Below are positions 16,980 to 26,829 of a stretch of 35,029 nt of DNA, in pieces. The notes under the pieces are model-generated. The model was not told the DNA's origin. It made no database searches and saw only the letters and a program-made list of their open reading frames with translations. The stretch lies in NCBI GenBank assembly GCA_028818225.1, contig JAPPOG010000041.1, forward strand, positions 1 through 35,029, in the 5' to 3' direction. This stretch comes from Gammaproteobacteria bacterium. Lineage in GTDB: Bacteria > Pseudomonadota > Gammaproteobacteria > Pseudomonadales > Pseudohongiellaceae. Positions within the stretch are counted from its first letter, which is position 1, and each line of letters starts with the position of its first letter. The translations under genes and the position numbers were made by a program.

Positions 16980-18140
16980 ATGGTCTCGGCAGAAAAATCC
17001 AATTTGCTAGGACTTAGCAGAGCAAAACTAAAAACCCTGTTTGCAGACCTGGGGGAGAAACCATTTCGTGCCGACCAGGTGATGAAATGGATCCACCAGC
17101 GAGGCACAACTGATATCGATGCGATGACTGATATCAGTAAAAACCTCCGTCAATTACTTAAAGAGCAAACTGAAATTCGTCTTCCCACAATTGTGGAAGA
17201 CTATGCTTCTGCAGATGGCAGCCACAAATGGATAGTGGAAGTTGCCAGCGGCAGCAAAGTAGAAATGGTTTTTATTCCCGAGTCCGGCCGCGGAACCCTG
17301 TGCATTTCTTCTCAAGCCGGGTGCTCACTTGATTGCAGTTTCTGTGCTACAGGGAAACAGGGCTTTAACAGCAACTTAACTGTAGCGGAAATCGTTGGTC
17401 AACTGTGGTGGGCAAATGCCAAGCTCGGTGCCTATAGCGGAGAGATGGGGCGACCAGTTAGTAATGTTGTCATGATGGGGATGGGTGAACCCTTGATGAA
17501 TTTCGACAACGTTATGGATGCTGTTGATATCATGATGGACGATTGCGCATTTGGATTATCCAAGCGAAAAGTCACCATCAGTACTTCCGGAGTAGTCCCC
17601 GCGATCGATAAGATGAAGGACTATACCGATGCATCCATCGCAATTTCGCTGCATGCGCCAAATGATGAACTCCGCAGCCAGATTATGCCGATTAACAAGA
17701 AATACCCGATCGCCGAATTGATTCGCTCGGTAAAAGAATACATGGCAAGTTTGCCCGATCGTCGGGTGCCGGTAATCGAATACACGTTAATCAAAGGGGT
17801 AAATGATCATCGGCAACATGCAAGGGATTTGGCGATTCTGCTGAAGTCTCTGCCTTGCAAAATAAATCTTATTCCCTTCAATCCTTTTTCACTGAGCGAC
17901 TATGAGCGTCCCAGTGGATCCTCGGTGGCTAATTTCCGCCAGATTTTGCAAGAAGCCGGCTATACCGTAACGGTTCGGACTACCCGAGCGGATGATATCG
18001 GTGCAGCTTGCGGACAGCTGGTAGGCGATGTCGTGGATCAGACTCAGCGTAGTGAAAGGCATAAAAAACGGGCTGAATCCCGATCAGGAAAAGTCTTCGA
18101 CAAGACTGATAATCTGGCCGTAATGGCCGACAGAGTATAG
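16980..18140 (+). CDS. rlmN: Dual-specificity 23S rRNA/tRNA adenine-C2 methyltransferase
   Basis: A radical-SAM enzyme of 386 residues that methylates C2 of A2503 in 23S rRNA and A37 in some tRNAs. The [4Fe-4S] motif CxxxCxxC is C115, C119, C122 (in [16 protein letters not shown]); C344 (in GAACGQL) is the cysteine that forms the methyl-transfer intermediate. It needs the product of the ISC operon just upstream. Standard neighbour of ndk and pilW. Confidence 0.96.
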   Translation: MVSAEKSNLLGLSRAKLKTLFADLGEKPFRADQVMKWIHQRGTTDIDAMTDISKNLRQLLKEQTEIRLPTIVEDYASADGSHKWIVEVASGSKVEMVFIPESGRGTLCISSQAGCSLDCSFCATGKQGFNSNLTVAEIVGQLWWANAKLGAYSGEMGRPVSNVVMMGMGEPLMNFDNVMDAVDIMMDDCAFGLSKRKVTISTSGVVPAIDKMKDYTDASIAISLHAPNDELRSQIMPINKKYPIAELIRSVKEYMASLPDRRVPVIEYTLIKGVNDHRQHARDLAILLKSLPCKINLIPFNPFSLSDYERPSGSSVANFRQILQEAGYTVTVRTTRADDIGAACGQLVGDVVDQTQRSERHKKRAESRSGKVFDKTDNLAVMADRV

Positions 18141-18176
18141 AGTAATCTGGAACGTTAATATGAGCTGGAGCGAATC

Positions 18177-18968
18177 TTGTCTAGAATGAGAAAATTTGCT
18201 TATATTTCAGTGGCTTGGGCCTTATTTCTTTTGCCCTCTTGCGTCACCACAACCACCGGCGGATTCAATGTAGAGCCCTCTGAAGAGCAGGCCCTGGAAT
18301 CATTTATCCAACTGGCGGTGGCCTATTACGACGAAAATGACCTCACCAATGCCCGCCGGCATGTCAACAATGCCCTTGAGCTGGATAGCCGCAATGCAGA
18401 TGCGCTCAATGTTTTGGCACTGATTTTCCAGCAGGAAGGGGATCTGGACCTGGCGGATGAGAATTTTCGTCGCGCAATAAATTATGACCGCGATAATTCC
18501 CGGGTACGCAACAATTATGCGGCGTTGCTCTTCAGCCAAGAACGATACGATGAAGCTTTCGAACAGCTGGAGAGAGTTACCCAGGATACCGCTTATGAAG
18601 GCAGGGCTATTGCCTTCGAAAACCTGGGTCGCAGCGCTTTACGTTTGCAGCGAATAAGCGATGCAGAATTTGCCTTTGGCCGAGCTTTGCAACTAAATCC
18701 CGACCTATATATTCCTTCTGTAGAGTTGGCAGTGCTTTTGTATGAGCGGGAAGACTGGGCTGGAGCACGTCAGGTTTATCAACAGTATTTAACTACTGCA
18801 AATTTCTACGGTATTCCCCACACTCCACGAGCACTGCTTGCTGGTATCCGGATAGAAGGAAGGTTTCAGAACGCTGAGTTAGTAGATAATTTCACGGCGA
18901 TATTGACTACCCTGTATCAGGATTCGCCGGAATACGAGACTTTCCAAAGGATAAGTAATGCGAACTGA
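18177..18968 (+). CDS. pilW: Type IV pilus assembly lipoprotein PilW/PilF (TPR)
   Basis: A 263-residue outer-membrane lipoprotein with a lipobox ending at C22 (LPSC) and about six tetratricopeptide repeats (residues 35-250), matching PilW/PilF, which helps the PilQ secretin assemble. The TTG start at 18177 has a GGAG seven bases upstream; an ATG at 18186 is too far from it, so TTG is preferred, though both give the same lipoprotein. The last 11 bases overlap rodZ. No other pilus genes are in view; this position between rlmN and rodZ is conserved. Confidence 0.85.
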   Translation: MSRMRKFAYISVAWALFLLPSCVTTTTGGFNVEPSEEQALESFIQLAVAYYDENDLTNARRHVNNALELDSRNADALNVLALIFQQEGDLDLADENFRRAINYDRDNSRVRNNYAALLFSQERYDEAFEQLERVTQDTAYEGRAIAFENLGRSALRLQRISDAEFAFGRALQLNPDLYIPSVELAVLLYEREDWAGARQVYQQYLTTANFYGIPHTPRALLAGIRIEGRFQNAELVDNFTAILTTLYQDSPEYETFQRISNAN

Positions 18969-19959
18969 GCAACTCGCAGAAGAGTTGGCTGACGAACAAG
19001 TTGACGAACATATATCTTCTCCCGGAGAGGTTCTCCGGGAGGAGCGCTTGCGCCAAAATCTTGGTGAGAAGGATGTGGCAGATAAGCTCCATATCACCAT
19101 ACATTATCTAAAAGCCATTGAATCCAATAGCTATGAAAAGTTACCCGGCGCCATCTTTGTCAAAGGTTACATAAAAAGTTATGCGGAACTTCTAAAACTC
19201 GACTCTAATCGATTACTTGAACTCTATGTAGAGCACACAAATCGACAGCTGGAAAAAGAAAAAGAAAAAACCCTGATTCAGGTAAAGCGACGGCGGGACA
19301 GAAATCGCCCGTGGGTAATTGTTTCCGTAATCGGATTTATTGGTGGCTTTACTGGATTATGGGCATATAACAATTTCTTACCGGCTAATGATCCTGTCGT
19401 GATAGCTCCGGCGATATCAGAACCAGCACCTGCAGAGGCGCCCAGTGCGTCATCAAGTGAGAATACTCCGGTCCAATCTCCAATCAATGAACAAGCGGCG
19501 ATATTGATTCCGCTAACAGAGAACTCAGGCATCGCAGCGGGTGTTCAGGAACTAAGCAACGATGCGGTGGACATGACCAGCGATGATTTAATTGCCGCGC
19601 TAACCGCATTAGCTGATGATGCCCGGGAAGATGAAACTTCTCTTGAGCCGCTAGTGCCTCCTTTGGGTGAAGTAACCGAGCCATCAGATCGCGTGATTGA
19701 AATTTTTGCAGCAGGATCTGATGTATTGCGAATAGCATTCAGCGGAGAGAGCTGGGTCGAAGTGAACGATGAAGGCCAGAATCAAATCTATCGGGATATA
19801 CGGGGAGCTGGAGATATTCTTGAAATAACAGGCAGTGCACCCTTCTACATATTGCTTGGAGACGCTCCTTTTACCAATCTCACCTTTAATGGTACGGAAA
19901 TAGACGTATCCGATGATATTCGCATCGACAATTCTGCGCGCCTCACTGTAGGATTGTAG
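18958..19959 (+). CDS. rodZ: Cell-shape protein RodZ
   Basis: A 333-residue bitopic protein that links MreB to the wall-synthesis machinery. A cytoplasmic helix-turn-helix of the Xre/HTH_25 type covers about residues 20-90, a basic stretch precedes a membrane helix at about 119-137, a Pro/Ser/Ala-rich linker follows, and a DUF4115 beta domain ends the protein (about 250-330). It overlaps pilW by 11 bases and ends four bases before ispG. Confidence 0.92.
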   Translation: MRTEQLAEELADEQVDEHISSPGEVLREERLRQNLGEKDVADKLHITIHYLKAIESNSYEKLPGAIFVKGYIKSYAELLKLDSNRLLELYVEHTNRQLEKEKEKTLIQVKRRRDRNRPWVIVSVIGFIGGFTGLWAYNNFLPANDPVVIAPAISEPAPAEAPSASSSENTPVQSPINEQAAILIPLTENSGIAAGVQELSNDAVDMTSDDLIAALTALADDAREDETSLEPLVPPLGEVTEPSDRVIEIFAAGSDVLRIAFSGESWVEVNDEGQNQIYRDIRGAGDILEITGSAPFYILLGDAPFTNLTFNGTEIDVSDDIRIDNSARLTVGL

Positions 19960-19963
19960 ATTC

Positions 19964-21076
19964 ATGAAATCCAATTCACTTATAAATCGTCGTAAGACAC
20001 GACAGATTATGGTTGGTGCTGTCGCCGTTGGTGGTGATGCACCCATATCTGTCCAATCGATGACAAACACCGAAACCACGGATACTGAGGCGACCCTGGA
20101 ACAAATTGGCCGTCTGGTAACTGCTGGTGTTGATATAGTGCGCGTGTCGGTACCAACGATGGATGCGGCTGAGGCGTTCAAAAAGATTCGCAGCCAGGTA
20201 CAGGTGCCATTGGTAGCTGATATTCACTTCGACTATCGAATCGCCCTGAAGGTTTTGGAATATGGGGTGGATTGCTTGCGCATTAACCCGGGCAATATTG
20301 GCAGTGAGGAACGCATCAGGGCGGTAATTGATTCGGCAAAAGACAAGGGTATTCCACTCAGAATTGGTGTTAATGCCGGATCACTCGGCAAGGCCTTATT
20401 ACGTAAATATAAAGAACCTAATGCCGAGGCGATGATTGAATCGGCACTCACCCAGATCGATATTTTAGACAAGTTGGATTTTCCGGATTTCAAAATAAGC
20501 CTTAAGGCGTCAGAAATTTTCATGACACTGCAAGCCTATCGAGGCCTGGCTTCGCAGATCGATCAACCTTTCCATTTGGGTATTACAGAAGCAGGGGGTT
20601 TGCGCTCGGGTACGGTGAAATCAGCCATTGGATTGGGGTCACTGTTAATGGAGGGTATTGGCGATACGATTCGTATTTCACTAGCCGCTGATCCAGTCGA
20701 GGAAGTTAAGGTAGGTTTCGATATTCTAAAGAGCCTGGGATTAAGACATAAGGGTGTCAACCTGGTTGCTTGCCCAAGCTGCTCGCGGCAAAACTTCGAT
20801 GTGATATCGGTTGTTAACGAGCTTGAAACACGTCTGGAAGATATCACCACGCCCATTGATGTTGCCGTAATTGGCTGCATCGTTAATGGGCCTGGCGAAG
20901 CCAAAGTAGCGGAAATAGGACTCACAGGTGCCAGTCCTAACAATTTGGCCTATGTTGAGGGCGTGCCGGATCATAAAGTCAATAATGCCAACCTGGTTGA
21001 TGAGCTGGAATCAATGGTCAGGCAGCGAGTCGCACTCAAACAGGCGGCCGATAAAGATATCATCGCTTCGGGCTGA
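19964..21076 (+). CDS. ispG: 4-hydroxy-3-methylbut-2-enyl diphosphate synthase
   Basis: A 370-residue [4Fe-4S] enzyme (GcpE) converting MEcPP to HMBPP in the MEP isoprenoid pathway. Cluster ligands are C270 and C273 (ACPSCSRQ) and C305 (GCIVNGPGE), with E312 as the fourth ligand expected from the family. The N-terminal TIM barrel is intact. It follows rodZ by four bases and precedes hisS by nine. Confidence 0.96.
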   Translation: MKSNSLINRRKTRQIMVGAVAVGGDAPISVQSMTNTETTDTEATLEQIGRLVTAGVDIVRVSVPTMDAAEAFKKIRSQVQVPLVADIHFDYRIALKVLEYGVDCLRINPGNIGSEERIRAVIDSAKDKGIPLRIGVNAGSLGKALLRKYKEPNAEAMIESALTQIDILDKLDFPDFKISLKASEIFMTLQAYRGLASQIDQPFHLGITEAGGLRSGTVKSAIGLGSLLMEGIGDTIRISLAADPVEEVKVGFDILKSLGLRHKGVNLVACPSCSRQNFDVISVVNELETRLEDITTPIDVAVIGCIVNGPGEAKVAEIGLTGASPNNLAYVEGVPDHKVNNANLVDELESMVRQRVALKQAADKDIIASG

Positions 21077-21085
21077 TAAAGCATT

Positions 21086-22384
21086 ATGGCGAAATTACAA
21101 GCGATTCGAGGGATGAATGACATCCTTCCAGAGAATTCCTTAAGTTGGCAATACCTTGAAGCCGCATTTCAGCGTGTGGTCAGGCGCTTCGGCTATCAGG
21201 AAATTCGATTTCCTATTCTGGAACAAACTCAACTATTCAAACGCTCCATCGGTGAAGTTACCGATATTGTCGAAAAAGAAATGTACAGTTTCGACGATCG
21301 CAATGGTGACAATTTAAGCCTGCGACCGGAAGGTACAGCCGGATGCGTAAGAGCGGCGGATCAACATGGACTTCTCTATAACCAGCAGCAAAGGCTCTGG
21401 TACCAGGGTCCGATGTTTCGACATGAAAGACCACAGAAAGGTCGCTATCGTCAGTTTCATCAATTCGGAGTCGAAGCTTTTGGGATGCCGGGCCCAGATA
21501 TCGATGTTGAAGTACTGCAAGTTGCCGCCACTTTATGGGCGGAACTTGGTCTTGCAGAATATCTCCAATTAGAACTCAACAATATTGGCAGTGCCGAAGA
21601 TCGAAAAATTTACGGGGCGGCGCTCACCGAATTTCTGCAATCAAGAGAAGATCAATTAGACGATGATGCACGCAATCGTATGCATACTAATCCAATGCGT
21701 GTCCTCGATAGTAAAAACCCTGACGTGCAAGCCGCACTGGCAGGTGCTCCTGAACTAGACGAATTTGTTAATGAGGAAAGCAAAGAACATTATGCGGAGC
21801 TGCAAGCACTCTTATCTGCGAGTGGCATTTCATTCATCGAAAATCCGAGACTCGTGCGCGGATTAGACTATTACAATAATTGTGTCTACGAATGGACAAC
21901 GGACACCCTTGGAGCCCAGGGCGCAGTTTGTGGCGGTGGTCGTTATGACGGGCTGGTTGCACAATTAGGGGGGCGTCAAACCCTCGCCTGTGGATTCGCA
22001 ATTGGCATTGAGCGCCTGGTGTTAATGCTCGATTCCCTGGAAAAGATTCCGGCTGCTGCTTTGCAGCCCATTGATATTTATGTGACCTGTATAGGTGACA
22101 GGGTGACCAAGCAAACTCTCGCCCTGGCGCAGGCTATCAGGACAACTTGCCCAGACCTCGGAGTCATCAGTCACTGTGGGGGTGGTAAATTTAATGGGCA
22201 GCTGAAACGTGCCTTCAACAGTGGGGCTAAATTGGCAGTTATCCTTGAGCGGGACGGTGACAGCGCAACCGACCTGCAAACCGCCCGGATTCGAGTTCTC
22301 GATGACTCGGCTGCGACAGAGACCCATGAAATCAGCGCAATTCCGGCAAAAGTTGCTGAAATTCTCGAAATTTCAGCAAGCTAA
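21086..22384 (+). CDS. hisS: Histidyl-tRNA synthetase
   Basis: A class II aminoacyl-tRNA synthetase of 432 residues that charges tRNA-His. Motif 2 is in [18 protein letters not shown] and histidine-recognition motifs in [15 protein letters not shown] and GGGRYDGL; the C-terminal anticodon-binding domain covers about residues 335-430. The RGMNDILP start is characteristic. Confidence 0.97.
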   Translation: MAKLQAIRGMNDILPENSLSWQYLEAAFQRVVRRFGYQEIRFPILEQTQLFKRSIGEVTDIVEKEMYSFDDRNGDNLSLRPEGTAGCVRAADQHGLLYNQQQRLWYQGPMFRHERPQKGRYRQFHQFGVEAFGMPGPDIDVEVLQVAATLWAELGLAEYLQLELNNIGSAEDRKIYGAALTEFLQSREDQLDDDARNRMHTNPMRVLDSKNPDVQAALAGAPELDEFVNEESKEHYAELQALLSASGISFIENPRLVRGLDYYNNCVYEWTTDTLGAQGAVCGGGRYDGLVAQLGGRQTLACGFAIGIERLVLMLDSLEKIPAAALQPIDIYVTCIGDRVTKQTLALAQAIRTTCPDLGVISHCGGGKFNGQLKRAFNSGAKLAVILERDGDSATDLQTARIRVLDDSAATETHEISAIPAKVAEILEISAS

Positions 22385-22519
22385 AGCCTCTTCTGGTCTC
22401 TCTGGAGGGTGTCTCAAAGTGAACAAACCTGTAAAATTGCGATCCAGTTAGCCCGGACCCCGGGGTGGGTTTCAGGCATAAATTATTCGCTTGATAAGAA
22501 CATAGTGTAGGAGTAGGTC

Positions 22520-23188
22520 GTGGCGTTAAACGCGGCAGAAGAAGAAACTATTGAATCCCTCAAGAAATGGTGGGAAGAGAACGGCAAGCAGTTGCTGCTA
22601 ACGGTAATTGCCGTTTTGGCAGGATATACCTCCTGGTTGCTATGGACCAACAGCCAGTCATCGGCAGCCGAATCTGCATCAGATATGTACGAGGAGATTC
22701 TGGCTTTGGCAATTCCTGAACCAGGCGTTGCAGTTACTGAAGATGAAAGAGCAAATATTGTCCTGCAGTCGGATCGATTAATCGCCGAGCATACCGGTAC
22801 AGTTTATGCCCAGTACGGGGCGCTGTACGCAGCGCAACAGCACGTCGCTGACAATGATCTGGCAGCAGCAGAAGCATCACTGCAATGGGTTATCGACAAT
22901 CCAAGAAGTGGCTTATTCACCGCCGAGGATGAAGGCTTAATGCTTTCAGCGAGTTTGCGTTTAGCCAGGGTGGTTCTTGCGCAGGGTGAAGCCGAACGTG
23001 CATTGAGTATTGTGAATAATTTGGATCCAAAAGCCTATGAAGCAGGCTTCGCAGAGTTAAGAGGCGATATCTACGTGGCAATGGGTCGGCCGCTGGACGC
23101 AAGGGATTCTTATGTTGCTGCTCAGCAAGCCGGTTCCGGTAGCGATTCATTGCGAATGAAACTGGACGAATTACCTGACGAAAGTTAG
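22520..23188 (+). CDS. yfgM: YfgM-like periplasmic ancillary protein (TPR)
   Basis: A 222-residue inner-membrane protein with a cytoplasmic N-terminus, one membrane helix (about 23-42) and a periplasmic TPR-like domain. It matches YfgM, which associates with the SecYEG-PpiD exit site and helps pass exported proteins to periplasmic chaperones. The GTG start is supported by a GTAGGAGTAGG ribosome site. It is 16 bases before bamB in the conserved hisS-yfgM-bamB-der order. Confidence 0.9.
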   Translation: MALNAAEEETIESLKKWWEENGKQLLLTVIAVLAGYTSWLLWTNSQSSAAESASDMYEEILALAIPEPGVAVTEDERANIVLQSDRLIAEHTGTVYAQYGALYAAQQHVADNDLAAAEASLQWVIDNPRSGLFTAEDEGLMLSASLRLARVVLAQGEAERALSIVNNLDPKAYEAGFAELRGDIYVAMGRPLDARDSYVAAQQAGSGSDSLRMKLDELPDES

Positions 23189-23203
23189 TAAGGGCAGCCA
23201 CTC

Positions 23204-24400
23204 ATGATTCACTATCGCCTACCAATTTCTTTTGTGAGATCACTGCAGAGAATTCTGCTGGTGGGAGTCTGCCTGCTTTCGCTGGGCTGTTCCAATTTTA
23301 GTTGGAATCCCTTTGGTGGTGATGAAGATCCTAATCAGCCAGTCGAACTGGTGGGCATCCAGGAAGAAGTTGAGTTGCGCAGGGAGTGGTCGGTCAATGT
23401 CGGAAATGGCCAGGGTGATAACTACACCGAAATTACCCCGGTTGTAGATGGCGGGTTCGTGTTTGTGGCCAGTGAAGACGGTGATGTAGTTGCTGTTAAT
23501 TCGCTAAGCGGCGATATTGTTTGGCGCGAAGAACTGGAAGAAAGCATTACCGGTGGAGTAGGGGCAGGTGATGGCATCGTAATGATAGGAACTCAGGATG
23601 CAGAGATCGTAGTACTTGACCAGACCGACGGGGAAGTAATCTGGCGATCCCGAGTGTCCAGTGAAGTATTATCGCAACCGCAGACTAATGGTGATGTAGT
23701 CGTAGCACAAACAGTAGACGGTAAATTAGTCGCACTGGATCGACAAGACGGTGTTCAGCGCTGGACTTACGAAACCACCTTGCCGACTTTGACTCTGCGC
23801 GGAACGTCTTCGCCGGTTATCACGCCGGACAATACCGTTATTGCAGGGTTCAGCAATGGCATCCTGGTCTCTGTTGCTGCCGAAGACGGGGTCTGGAGTT
23901 GGGAAGAAAGAGTTGCTGTTCCGGAAGGCCAGTATGAAGTGGAGCGGGTCATTGATGTAGATGGTGATCTTCTGCTCGACGGAAACAGGATTCTGGCATC
24001 GAGTTATCAGGGTAATATAATGGCCTTTGATACGCTGACTGGGCGAATCGTCTGGGGTACGGAAGCGTCAAGTTATCACGGTGTGGATCAAGGGTTCGGA
24101 AATATCTATTACAGTGATGACAAGAGTCATTTAATTGCTATACGTAACAACTCGGATGATGTTGTTTGGCAAAACGAAAACCTGGAATATCGATCCATCA
24201 CAGCACCCAAAACCATTACTAATTATGTAGCTGTCGCCGATTTTGAAGGCTATCTTCATCTTGTTTCCCAAATCGATGGGCGGATTGTCGGACGATCGCG
24301 GATCGATAATGATGGCGTCAGGGCAAATATCATTTCCGATGGTGGCAAACTCATCGTGTATGGTAATAGCGGTACACTTACTGCGTTAAGCTTGCAATAA
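23204..24400 (+). CDS. bamB: Outer-membrane assembly lipoprotein BamB
   Basis: A 398-residue lipoprotein of the BAM complex, with a lipobox LSLGC giving C29 after a hydrophobic signal. The rest is an eight-bladed PQQ-type beta-propeller with repeated G.I.W blades. It scaffolds BamA during insertion of barrel proteins, presumably including the porin encoded at 2363. Confidence 0.95.
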   Translation: MIHYRLPISFVRSLQRILLVGVCLLSLGCSNFSWNPFGGDEDPNQPVELVGIQEEVELRREWSVNVGNGQGDNYTEITPVVDGGFVFVASEDGDVVAVNSLSGDIVWREELEESITGGVGAGDGIVMIGTQDAEIVVLDQTDGEVIWRSRVSSEVLSQPQTNGDVVVAQTVDGKLVALDRQDGVQRWTYETTLPTLTLRGTSSPVITPDNTVIAGFSNGILVSVAAEDGVWSWEERVAVPEGQYEVERVIDVDGDLLLDGNRILASSYQGNIMAFDTLTGRIVWGTEASSYHGVDQGFGNIYYSDDKSHLIAIRNNSDDVVWQNENLEYRSITAPKTITNYVAVADFEGYLHLVSQIDGRIVGRSRIDNDGVRANIISDGGKLIVYGNSGTLTALSLQ

Positions 24401-24427
24401 CCCTCCACAGCATCAGGCAGAACCGTC

Positions 24428-25828
24428 ATGAGGCCAGTCATCGCCCTAGTTGGTCGACCCAATGTCGGGAAATCAACGCTTTTTAATCGCTTAACCCGTA
24501 GCCGTGACGCAATTGTTGCAAACATGCCCGGCTTAACGCGGGATCGTCAGTATGGAGAAGGCAGTTTTAACGATAAATCATTTATCGTAATCGACACCGG
24601 AGGCATTACCGGTTACGAAGAAGGCATTGATTTCGAAATGGCTTCCCAGTCCTTGCAGGCAATCGATGAAGCCTCCATCTGCCTGTTCCTGGTGGATGCG
24701 AAAGATGGGGTTACTCCGGACGATGAAAAAATCGTCGACTACCTGCGCAAGCACAACAAAAGCAGTTATCTTGTAGTAAACAAAGTGGACGGACTTGATC
24801 CTGATCAGGCCTGTGCTGAATTTTATAGCCTTGGCATGAGTGAGGTGTTTCCTATTACTGCAACTCAGGGACGCGGGGTAAATAGTTTATTAAGAGAGAT
24901 TGTTTCGAGTGCTGGCACTGATGATTCTGATATCGATGATAATGACAAGATCGATGGCATAAAAATCGCCATAGCGGGGCGACCCAATGTAGGTAAATCG
25001 ACCCTGGTGAACCGTATGCTGGGGGAAGATCGGGTAGTGGTATATGATCAGCCCGGCACTACCAGAGATAGTGTATACATTCCATTTGAGCGGCGGGGAA
25101 AGAAATACACTCTCATCGATACGGCGGGTATACGAAAACGAGGCAAGACCAAAGAAACCGTCGAAAAGTTTTCGGTCGTAAAATCATTACAGGCAATACA
25201 AGATGCGCATGTAGTAGTGTTATTGGTAGATGCCCACGAATCAATTGTGGAACAAGATTTACATCTGCTTGGTTATGTTATCGATAGTGGACGTGCGCTG
25301 GTTATCGCTATTAATAAGTGGGATGGTATGGAAGATGGGCAAAAAGATTCGATTAAATCTGAAATAAGGCGTCGTTTTACCTTCGTAGATTTTGCTGCCA
25401 TCCACTTTATCTCTGCCTTGCATGGAACCGGTGTTGGAGATCTATATAAGTCGATTCATAAGGCTCACAGTTCGGCAAAGAAGCAGTTGTCCACTAATCA
25501 ATTAACAAGGATTCTGGAAAAGGCAACCCTTGATCATGCCCCTCCTGTTGTCAACGGGCGCAGGGTTAAATTACGTTATGCTCATCCCGGGGGGCAGAAT
25601 CCGCCAACGATCGTAATTCATGGCAAACAAACCAAAAAACTTCCTGCCCACTACAGCCGCTACCTGGAAAAGACTTTTCGCTCAGTGCTAAAACTCGAGG
25701 GTACCCCGGTACGTATTGAGTTGCGCAGTGATGAAAACCCTTTCACCAAAGACGAGAAAAACCTGACTCAGAAGCAAGTTGCCAGGAAACGTCGAATTAA
25801 AAAGAACCGGCAATATCTTAAAAAATAA
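24428..25828 (+). CDS. der: Ribosome-assembly GTPase Der (EngA)
   Basis: A 466-residue GTPase with two tandem G domains, each with GRPNVGKS (residues 9-16 and 184-191), NKVD/NKWD specificity motifs and a C-terminal KH-like domain (about 360-440) followed by a basic tail. Essential for 50S subunit maturation. The following dehydratase gene starts two bases after its stop. Confidence 0.97.
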   Translation: MRPVIALVGRPNVGKSTLFNRLTRSRDAIVANMPGLTRDRQYGEGSFNDKSFIVIDTGGITGYEEGIDFEMASQSLQAIDEASICLFLVDAKDGVTPDDEKIVDYLRKHNKSSYLVVNKVDGLDPDQACAEFYSLGMSEVFPITATQGRGVNSLLREIVSSAGTDDSDIDDNDKIDGIKIAIAGRPNVGKSTLVNRMLGEDRVVVYDQPGTTRDSVYIPFERRGKKYTLIDTAGIRKRGKTKETVEKFSVVKSLQAIQDAHVVVLLVDAHESIVEQDLHLLGYVIDSGRALVIAINKWDGMEDGQKDSIKSEIRRRFTFVDFAAIHFISALHGTGVGDLYKSIHKAHSSAKKQLSTNQLTRILEKATLDHAPPVVNGRRVKLRYAHPGGQNPPTIVIHGKQTKKLPAHYSRYLEKTFRSVLKLEGTPVRIELRSDENPFTKDEKNLTQKQVARKRRIKKNRQYLKK

Positions 25829-25830
25829 TT

Positions 25831-26811
25831 ATGACTGTAAGCATAGAATCCATTAGTGAAGCTGCACTCAGGCTTAAAGGCGTAGTCGTTGAAACGCCGC
25901 TGTTAAGCAATCGCTACCTCGATGAGCGTGTTGGCGGAAAGGTCTTTATCAAACCAGAATGTCTGCAGCATATTGGCGCTTTCAAATTTAGAGGAGCTTA
26001 TAATCGTTTGTGTCAGCTCTCAGCTGAAGAGAAACAATTAGGATGTGTTGCATTCTCTTCGGGAAATCACGCCCAGGGGATTGCCTTGGCCGCAAAACTC
26101 CTGGGAATGGAGGCAACAATCGTCATGCCCAGCGACGCACCAAAACTTAAACTGGAAGCGACGGAACGATTAGGGGCAAATGTCAGGCAATATGATAGGG
26201 CTACAGAATCACGGGAAGAAATAGCCGCACAAATATCCATAGAGACGGGTGCGACATTGGTTCCAGCATTTGATGATTGGGACATCATGTCGGGTCAGGG
26301 CACATTGGGTCTGGAACTGGTCCAACAAATGGATGCACAGGGATTAAGACCTGATGCTGTGCTGGCACCTTGTGGTGGTGGTGGATTAATGGCAGGCACA
26401 TCAACTGCGGTAAAGAGTATGGTGCCAACTGCAAAAGTATTTGGCGTGGAGCAAGAAAAATTTGACGATCACTATCTGTCCAGGCGTGCCGGCGAACGAG
26501 TAAGAATTCCTGGTGATACCCCCACCATGTGTGATGCGCTAATGGCGACTACTCCCGGTGAGTTAACCTGGTCCATAAATAGGAAGACCGTTGATGAGTT
26601 TCTGGTAGTGAGCGAAGACGAGATAGCAATGGCCATTGCCTTTGCCTTTCGTTATTTAAAACTAGTAGTAGAGCCGGGAGGCGCAGTTGCCTTGGCAGCT
26701 TTACTTAGCCAAAAGATAGATCTTGCTGGAATAAATGCAGCCATTGTACTTTCTGGAGGAAATATCGATAAAGAAACATTCAGAAAGTGTATTGAAAAGT
26801 ACCCTGATTAA
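25831..26811 (+). CDS. PLP-dependent threonine/serine dehydratase-like enzyme
   Basis: A 326-residue fold-type II PLP enzyme. The PLP lysine is K52 (GAFKFRGAY); SSGNHAQG (76-83) binds the substrate carboxylate and CGGGGLMAG near 180-188 binds the PLP phosphate. There is no C-terminal ACT regulatory domain, so it is closer to catabolic threonine dehydratase, serine racemase or 3-hydroxyaspartate ammonia-lyase than to biosynthetic IlvA; sequence alone does not choose between them. It starts two bases after der and 18 bases before an exported aminopeptidase, so it may be transcribed with both. Confidence 0.85.
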   Translation: MTVSIESISEAALRLKGVVVETPLLSNRYLDERVGGKVFIKPECLQHIGAFKFRGAYNRLCQLSAEEKQLGCVAFSSGNHAQGIALAAKLLGMEATIVMPSDAPKLKLEATERLGANVRQYDRATESREEIAAQISIETGATLVPAFDDWDIMSGQGTLGLELVQQMDAQGLRPDAVLAPCGGGGLMAGTSTAVKSMVPTAKVFGVEQEKFDDHYLSRRAGERVRIPGDTPTMCDALMATTPGELTWSINRKTVDEFLVVSEDEIAMAIAFAFRYLKLVVEPGGAVALAALLSQKIDLAGINAAIVLSGGNIDKETFRKCIEKYPD

Positions 26812-26829
26812 TTAGATACAGAGGAAAAA

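Noticed and set aside
22452..22464. CCCGG-ACC-CCGGG hairpin between hisS and yfgM
   Set aside because: Only a five-pair stem with a three-base loop and no T-run; not enough to call a terminator.
25831..26811. Dehydratase as biosynthetic ilvA
   Set aside because: At 326 residues it lacks the C-terminal ACT domains of IlvA.
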